The position numbers and the translations under genes are program-made. Under the pieces are notes generated by a model. The model was not told where the DNA came from and did no database searches. It saw nothing but the letters and a program-made list of their open reading frames with translations. Positions 6,900-10,708 of a stretch of 10,708 nucleotides of DNA are shown one piece after another (the stretch's first letter is position 1; every line of letters starts with the position of its first letter). The stretch is from Pseudomonadota bacterium (GTDB taxonomy: Bacteria > Myxococcota > Polyangia > GCA-2747355 > JACKDQ01), in assembly GCA_030591195.1 (NCBI GenBank), contig JAUVBO010000035.1:1-10708 (forward strand), written 5' to 3'.

Positions 6900-8126
6900 A
6901 TGACGCGACGACGCTCCTGCCGCCCGTTGACCACCGCCAGCTGTCTCATCGCGCTCGCGGCCGCCTGTGGCCACGACGACTCCCTCCCGACTCGCGACGA
7001 GATCGGCTTCGTCCACCAGGCCGCGACCTGTGAAAACGGCGGCGACGTCGAGCCCGACACCCCGACCTTCGGTCCGGCCATCGACGACTACGCCTCCTAC
7101 GACGGCCAGACCTCCTGCATCTCGACCGCCAGCGAGGGGACCAAGGCCTTCCGCGACCTGGTGTTGAAGACCTACCCCTGTACCACTAGCGGCGGCATCG
7201 TCCGGAGCTGCAGCGCCGGCGGCACGAGCGAGCACAAGGAGGGGCGCGCCTGGGACTGGATGCTCGACTACCCCCACCCCGCCGCCGACGCCTTGCTCGA
7301 GTGGCTCCTCGCCACCGACGAGCACGGCAACCAACACGCCATGGCCCGGCGCCTCGGGGTGATGTACATGATCTGGAACAGCAAGATCTGGAAGGCCTAC
7401 CAGCCGGCCGCTGGCTGGCAGCCCTACAGCGGCGCGAGCCCCCACACGGACCACGTCCACTTCAGCTTCAGCTGGGCCAGCGCCGACCAGCAGACCTCGT
7501 TCTGGACCGCGGCCACGACCAACCCACCGCCGCCACCACCGCCTCCGCCGCCGACTCCGCCGCCCGGTCCCACGCCCGACCCGTGCGCACCCTCCTGCGA
7601 CGGAGGCAGCGCCGTCGCCGCCGACTGCAGCACCGACGACTGCGCGGTCCGGGGCCTAGCCTGCGTCGAGAGCGCCCTTGGCGCCAGCTGCGTCGATCCT
7701 GCCTGCGTTACCGATCCAGCTTCGGCGCCGGTGGCCCATGACGTCTGCCTCGACCAGGGTGAGATCGGCAGCTGCGACGGCCACGGGTTGCTCGCCGAGA
7801 GTCACAGCTGCCCCGCAGGCACCCTTTGCGTCCAGACCGCTGGCGGCGCGATCTGCGACGTCGCGACGACCGGGGCTGGGACCGAGCCCGAGCAGCCGAC
7901 CGCCGGCATCGCGCCCGGCGCGGGGGTCGAGCCGGTGGGCTCCGGCCCGGAGGCCCTGCCCGGGCCGCTCGCCGAGACCCGCCCCGCGGGTCACCCCGGA
8001 GGCACGCTCTACGGCGTGGGCTGCGCCGTGGCGGTCGCGACCGCGACGAAACCGTCTGGTGAGCTGGCGCCAGCGCTCTGCCTGCTCGCGCTGGCGTCGC
8101 TGCTGCGACGACGACGACGACGCTGA
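6900..8126 (+). CDS. Predicted LAS-type zinc peptidase with lipobox and MYXO-CTERM-like tail
   Basis: The product is 408 residues. The N-terminus has a basic start (MTRRR), a hydrophobic stretch and AAAC with Cys23, a probable lipobox. Residues 75-205 resemble the ARB-07466-like / M15-like domain. SEHKEGRAWD (110-119) gives the HxxGxAxD-type zinc ligands His112 and Asp119. A helix and the block LGVMYMIWNSKIW (152-164) follow, then SPHTDHVHFSF with the HxH pair His185/His187, of which His187 is the likely third ligand. LAS peptidases usually cut D-Ala or cross-link bonds in peptidoglycan; the substrate here is inferred. Residues 209-222 are a proline run, then a Cys-rich region with two loose repeats ending in GASCVD and GAICD (229-320), then an Ala/Gly/Pro-rich linker. 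Residues 372-408 look like a MYXO-CTERM tail: GVGC (Cys375), a hydrophobic helix and six Arg. A TTG in frame at 6849 was rejected because the signal starts at 6900. Confidence 0.88.
   Translation: MTRRRSCRPLTTASCLIALAAACGHDDSLPTRDEIGFVHQAATCENGGDVEPDTPTFGPAIDDYASYDGQTSCISTASEGTKAFRDLVLKTYPCTTSGGIVRSCSAGGTSEHKEGRAWDWMLDYPHPAADALLEWLLATDEHGNQHAMARRLGVMYMIWNSKIWKAYQPAAGWQPYSGASPHTDHVHFSFSWASADQQTSFWTAATTNPPPPPPPPPPTPPPGPTPDPCAPSCDGGSAVAADCSTDDCAVRGLACVESALGASCVDPACVTDPASAPVAHDVCLDQGEIGSCDGHGLLAESHSCPAGTLCVQTAGGAICDVATTGAGTEPEQPTAGIAPGAGVEPVGSGPEALPGPLAETRPAGHPGGTLYGVGCAVAVATATKPSGELAPALCLLALASLLRRRRRR
7524..7565 (+). repeat. Proline-codon tract (CCG/CCA/CCT) in the LAS peptidase gene
   Basis: The tract encodes ten prolines, one Thr and three more prolines (residues 209-222) between the peptidase domain and the Cys-rich region. 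It acts as a stiff linker in the protein. Its low complexity at DNA level makes copy-number change between strains likely. Confidence 0.85.
8106..8120 (+). repeat. (CGA)5 triplet repeat encoding the C-terminal Arg tail
   Basis: Five CGA codons plus one CGC encode the six terminal Arg of the sorting tail, directly before the stop. Slippage would change the number of Arg without shifting the frame. Confidence 0.8.
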
Positions 8127-8186
8127 GCCGTCGCCAGGCGCTTCGCTCCCTCCCGCTGCTCGCTGCCAGGCGCGTCTATCGTAGAC

Positions 8187-8216
8187 TTGCTGCCGGCCCA
8201 CCTTCGCGGCTATGTT
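8187..8216 (+). promoter_or_regulatory. Possible sigma-70-type promoter for the kinase gene
   Basis: TTGCTG (8187-8192) and TATGTT (8211-8216) are spaced by 18 bases and end 17 bases before the kinase ATG. Each box matches 4 of 6 consensus bases. A small dyad, TCTA-TCG-TAGA (8175-8185), lies right upstream and could be an operator. The support is modest in such GC-rich DNA. Confidence 0.35.
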
Positions 8217-8233
8217 GCGCTTGAGCAGACCTG

Positions 8234-9790
8234 ATGGCAGATGTCGGCCCCGGAACCCAGCTCGGTCGCTACACGCTTGAGCAATCCATCGCCAAGGGCG
8301 GCTTTGGCCAGGTCTTTCGCGCACGCCAGGCCGGACCGGGCGGCTTCGCCAAGACCGTCGCGATCAAGGTCCTCGGCACCGAGGCGCTACGGACCGACCG
8401 CGGGCTCGAGGTCTTTCGGCGCGAGGCCCGCGTCGCGGCGGGGCTGACCCACCGCAACATCGTCCAGGTGCACGAGGTGGGCGAGCAGGCCGGGGCCCAC
8501 TACCTGGTGATGGAGCTGGTCGACGGGCTCAACCTGCGCCAGCTCCACGCCTGCTGGGGCGACGAGCTGCCGCTGTGGCTGCGGGTCGGGGTGGTGCTCG
8601 AGGTCTGCCGCGGGCTAGCCTACGCCCACGGCGCTCGCCGCAGGGACGGACCGATCGTCCACCGCGACGTCAAGCCGTCGAACATCCTCGTCAGCCTCCA
8701 GGGCGACGTCAAGCTGACCGATTTCGGGCTGGCCAAGCCGTTTCGCGCCGAGCAGGACCTCACGGTCAGCGGCGCGGTCAAGGGCACGCCGGCGTACATG
8801 AGCCCCGAGCAGCAGGCGGGCAGCGAGGTCACCACGGCCTCGGACATCTTCTCGCTCGGCATGGTGCTGTTCCGGATCAGCCGCGCTGCCGACGGCCGGC
8901 CACCGGCACCGCTGGCCGAGCTGATCGCGGCGACGATGCAGCCGCTGGCCGAGCAACGGCCCGACGCCACGCGGGTGGCGGAGCAGCTCGCGGCGATGAT
9001 CGAGCGCATCGCAGCACCTGGCAACGTGGCCCGGATCGGTGACGAGCTCGGTCGCTGGGTCGGTCGGGCCCGGCTACGCCTCGAGGGCCAGGCCGGCGGA
9101 TCCGGTGGCGAGACCCTCGACCTGCCCGCCAACGGCCCTGCGGCCGGTCGGGGCCCGGGACCGGCGGCCGCAGGCTTCGCCCCCGAGCTGATCGTGCCAG
9201 CGGACCCCGCCGACGACGAGGACCAGCCAACCCTCGCCCGGCGAGCCACGCGGCCCTGGGTGACCCGACGGCGCCTGGCGCTTGCCGGCACCCTGACCCT
9301 GCTCCTTGCCGGTGGTGCCGCTGCCGCCTGGCTGGTCACCCGTGGCGAGCAGCTGGTGGTGGCCACGGCGATCGACGCCGGCCGCCCGACCCTCGACACC
9401 CTGCGCCTGCCGTCGGTCCAGCCCCTCGACGCGGCAAGCGCCGAGGCGAGCCCCCGACCCGACGCGACCGACCGGAGCCCGGCCGACGCGGACAACCCGA
9501 CGCCAACCGACGTGGGCTCGACCAACCGGGCCAGCCGCCCCGACAGCAGGGCACCGGCCAAGCGCCCGCCGCGCCCCACCGGCCGGGGCTTCCTCAGCGT
9601 CGATACCCGCCCGTGGTCCCGGGTCTACGTCGACGGCCGCCGGGTCGGCATCACGCCGATCTGGCGCCTGCGGCTGCGAGCGGGCTGGCGACGGGTGCGG
9701 CTCGTCGGACAGCAGCGGCGCCGGGCCGCGCGGCGGGTGCGGATCCGCCGCGGGCGTCACACCAACCTCGGGATGATCCGGCTCCGCTGA
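8234..9790 (+). CDS. Transmembrane Ser/Thr protein kinase with PEGA-like Arg-rich C-terminal domain
   Basis: This is a Hanks-type kinase of 518 residues. The glycine loop is AKGGFGQVF (20-28), with Ala in place of the first Gly, as often in myxobacterial kinases. Other motifs are VAIK with Lys45, the likely helix-C Glu64, HRDVKPSN (143-150), DFG (163-165), SPE (190-192) and SDIFSLG with Asp204, so all catalytic residues are present. The C-lobe is short: between SLGMVLFRIS and RPPAPLAELI the usual stretch of about 35-40 residues, with the LLTG...F block and helix G, is reduced to about five. Residues 290-345 are a linker. One membrane helix lies at about 348-368. Then comes a disordered outer linker and a PEGA-like domain (451-518: GFLSVDTRPWSRVYVDGRRVGITP...), in which about 20 of the last 58 residues are Arg. 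The kinase should sit in the cytoplasm and the PEGA-like part outside the inner membrane. Start: ATG at 8234 with a weak GAG. The downstream exported protein is a likely partner. Confidence 0.92.
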   Translation: MADVGPGTQLGRYTLEQSIAKGGFGQVFRARQAGPGGFAKTVAIKVLGTEALRTDRGLEVFRREARVAAGLTHRNIVQVHEVGEQAGAHYLVMELVDGLNLRQLHACWGDELPLWLRVGVVLEVCRGLAYAHGARRRDGPIVHRDVKPSNILVSLQGDVKLTDFGLAKPFRAEQDLTVSGAVKGTPAYMSPEQQAGSEVTTASDIFSLGMVLFRISRAADGRPPAPLAELIAATMQPLAEQRPDATRVAEQLAAMIERIAAPGNVARIGDELGRWVGRARLRLEGQAGGSGGETLDLPANGPAAGRGPGPAAAGFAPELIVPADPADDEDQPTLARRATRPWVTRRRLALAGTLTLLLAGGAAAAWLVTRGEQLVVATAIDAGRPTLDTLRLPSVQPLDAASAEASPRPDATDRSPADADNPTPTDVGSTNRASRPDSRAPAKRPPRPTGRGFLSVDTRPWSRVYVDGRRVGITPIWRLRLRAGWRRVRLVGQQRRRAARRVRIRRGRHTNLGMIRLR

Positions 9791-9808
9791 GCCGCCGGGC
9801 TCGGCGGC
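9791..9808 (+). terminator. GC hairpin directly after the kinase stop
   Basis: GCCGCC (9791-9796) pairs with GGCGGC (9803-9808) around GGGCTC, immediately after the TGA. An alternative fold GAGCC/GGCTC competes. There is no T-run, so it could be a weak terminator, an RNA end stabiliser or chance in GC-rich DNA. Confidence 0.3.
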
Positions 9809-9828
9809 CCGCAGCCGCGCGAACGGTA

Positions 9829-9834
9829 TATAAT
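9829..9834 (+). promoter_or_regulatory. Perfect -10 box (TATAAT) before the last gene
   Basis: TATAAT lies within GGTATATAATG, the only exact -10 consensus noticed in this GC-rich window. It ends 11 bases before the ATG at 9846, so transcription would begin about 4-5 bases before the start codon. The -35 region is GC-rich and does not match. The short leader and lack of a Shine-Dalgarno sequence suggest a near-leaderless message. Confidence 0.45.
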
Positions 9835-9845
9835 GCGCCTCGTCG

Positions 9846-10708
9846 ATGAGGCTGCTGATCTTGTTCGTTAAGCGCATCACTCGCCTGGTCCCTGCCCTGC
9901 TGATCGCTGGGGGATGGGACGGGACAACCGCTGACGCGGCGACGCCAGCTCCCCGCGTGGCGGTGGTGATCCACCTGCCCGAGCAGCTACCTGCAGCCCG
10001 CGCCCGGATGTTCGAGCAGGCCCTCGGCCGCGCCCTCGGCCGCCACCGCGGCGCGCGGATCATCTTGCCCAGCGAGAGCTTCTCGCGCCTGGCCCGCGAG
10101 CCGGAGGTCGCCGCCCACCGTCGCCGCGCCGCCGAGCTGCTCGGTGAGGCCCTGGTGGCCACGCGGCAGGTGCGGTTCGACGTCGCGGTCTCGCTGCTCG
10201 CCCGCGCCGAGGCCGCTGCCCAGGTCGGCCTCGCCCGGCTGGTGGCGCCGAAGCTGCTGGCTGACATCGACCACCAGCGGGGAGTGGCGCTGCTGGTGAT
10301 GCGCCCGCGGGCGAGCCACGAGGCACTGGTCCGCAGCTTCACCATCTGGCCCCAGCGTCCCCTCGACGCGCCCGGCCGCTCGCCGAAGGTCGTCGGGGCC
10401 CTGCGCCGCGCGGCCAGGCAGGCTGCCGGCACCCTGCCGCCCTGGCCTTCGTCCGAGGAGTGCCAGCGCGCGGCCGAGGTGCTCGGCGTCGAGCGGCTGC
10501 TGCTGTTCACGCCATCGGCCGAGGGCAACGTCGAGTCATCGCGGGTGCTGATCTTCGATCGCGCCCGCCGACGATTCGGCGAGCCACGGCTGGCGAGCTG
10601 GGGCCCCGCGAGCAACTCCCCGGCCATCGCCGCCCGCCTCGGCAAGACCCTCGACCTGCTCCTCGGCCGGGCCACACCTCGTGCCACCGACCCACGGCGC
10701 GGTGGGCA
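9846..10708 (+). CDS. Exported protein with probable TPR-like helical domain, 3' end cut by window edge
   Basis: The frame is open for 287 codons to the right edge. The N-terminus looks like a Sec signal peptide: MRLLILFVKR, a hydrophobic stretch, and a likely cut after ADA (residue 31). A short alpha/beta segment follows (VAVVIHLPEQ at 38-47, then a helix and ARIILPSESF at 70-79). Residues 90-195 are helical: AAELLGEALVATRQVRFDVAVSLLARAEAA (95-124) resembles a TPR pair, and RSPKVVGALRRAARQ (178-192) matches the SPKVVxAxxxA motif that often closes such regions in myxobacterial PEGA-associated proteins. A second alpha/beta segment begins with CQRAAEVLGVERLLLF (206-221). I cannot name a function. 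It follows a PEGA-like kinase by 55 bases, so an envelope role linked to that kinase is plausible. The C-terminus could hold further domains outside the window. Confidence 0.78.
   Translation, partial: MRLLILFVKRITRLVPALLIAGGWDGTTADAATPAPRVAVVIHLPEQLPAARARMFEQALGRALGRHRGARIILPSESFSRLAREPEVAAHRRRAAELLGEALVATRQVRFDVAVSLLARAEAAAQVGLARLVAPKLLADIDHQRGVALLVMRPRASHEALVRSFTIWPQRPLDAPGRSPKVVGALRRAARQAAGTLPPWPSSEECQRAAEVLGVERLLLFTPSAEGNVESSRVLIFDRARRRFGEPRLASWGPASNSPAIAARLGKTLDLLLGRATPRATDPRRGG

Noticed and set aside
8133..8173. Nine-base direct repeat GCCAGGCGC, two copies 32 bases apart before the kinase gene
   Set aside because: Short and GC-rich, so expected by chance here; no sign of an attachment site or insertion element.
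9074..10687. Long minus-strand open frame (537 codons) opposite the kinase 3' part and the last gene
   Set aside because: Shadow of two well-supported plus-strand genes; Arg/Ser/Ala-rich with no domain, signal or ribosome site. High GC leaves stops rare on the opposite strand.
1..10708. A single multi-gene defence, secretion or biosynthetic system
   Set aside because: No helicase, nuclease, toxin-antitoxin pair, secretion ATPase or biosynthetic core enzyme is present; strands change several times and the genes share only a cell-envelope theme.

Overview
The window is uniformly GC-rich and reads like chromosomal sequence from a myxobacterium-type member of the Myxococcota (former delta-proteobacteria). 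The support is indirect. One protein ends in what looks like a MYXO-CTERM sorting tail. There is a Hanks-type Ser/Thr kinase with a membrane helix and a PEGA-like tail. There are many short lipoproteins, and an FGE-sulfatase-domain lipoprotein of a style common in that phylum. I see no ribosomal or transfer RNA, no transposase, no CRISPR array and no phage gene. Species cannot be named from this sequence.

Left part (1-2698, all minus strand, read right to left): thyX (flavin-dependent thymidylate synthase), then sodN (nickel superoxide dismutase with an export signal), then an unrecognised lipoprotein that runs off the left edge. A divergent plus-strand gene for a small TPR-like lipoprotein (2787-3353) starts 88 bases from the thyX start. 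It is followed by a large lipoprotein (3549-5651) of the beta-propeller family PF09826/COG4880, which carries what looks like an SH3b domain between its conserved N-terminal motif and the propeller. That gene meets a minus-strand FGE-sulfatase-domain lipoprotein (5694-6728) head-on, with a strong hairpin between the stops.

Right part (6900-10708, all plus strand): a predicted LAS-type zinc peptidase with a lipobox, a proline linker, a Cys-rich region and a MYXO-CTERM-like tail. It is preceded by a good match to a sigma-54 (-24/-12) promoter. Next comes a transmembrane Ser/Thr kinase with a short C-lobe and a very Arg-rich C-terminal domain. Last is an exported protein with a probable TPR-like helical region, open to the right edge, with a perfect TATAAT box just before its start.

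How the genes fit together: apart from thyX, every product is predicted to be exported, lipid-anchored or membrane-spanning. Five of nine have a plausible lipobox. The common theme is the cell envelope (oxidative defence, peptidoglycan or cell-surface processing, signal sensing). There is no strong sign of one multi-gene system, and no gene set that I can call a new defence or biosynthetic system. The most interesting signals are single-gene architectures: the signal-peptidase-matured Ni-hook, the SH3b-propeller fusion, the doubly sorted peptidase, the FGE-like protein without its catalytic cysteines, and the kinase with a shortened C-lobe.
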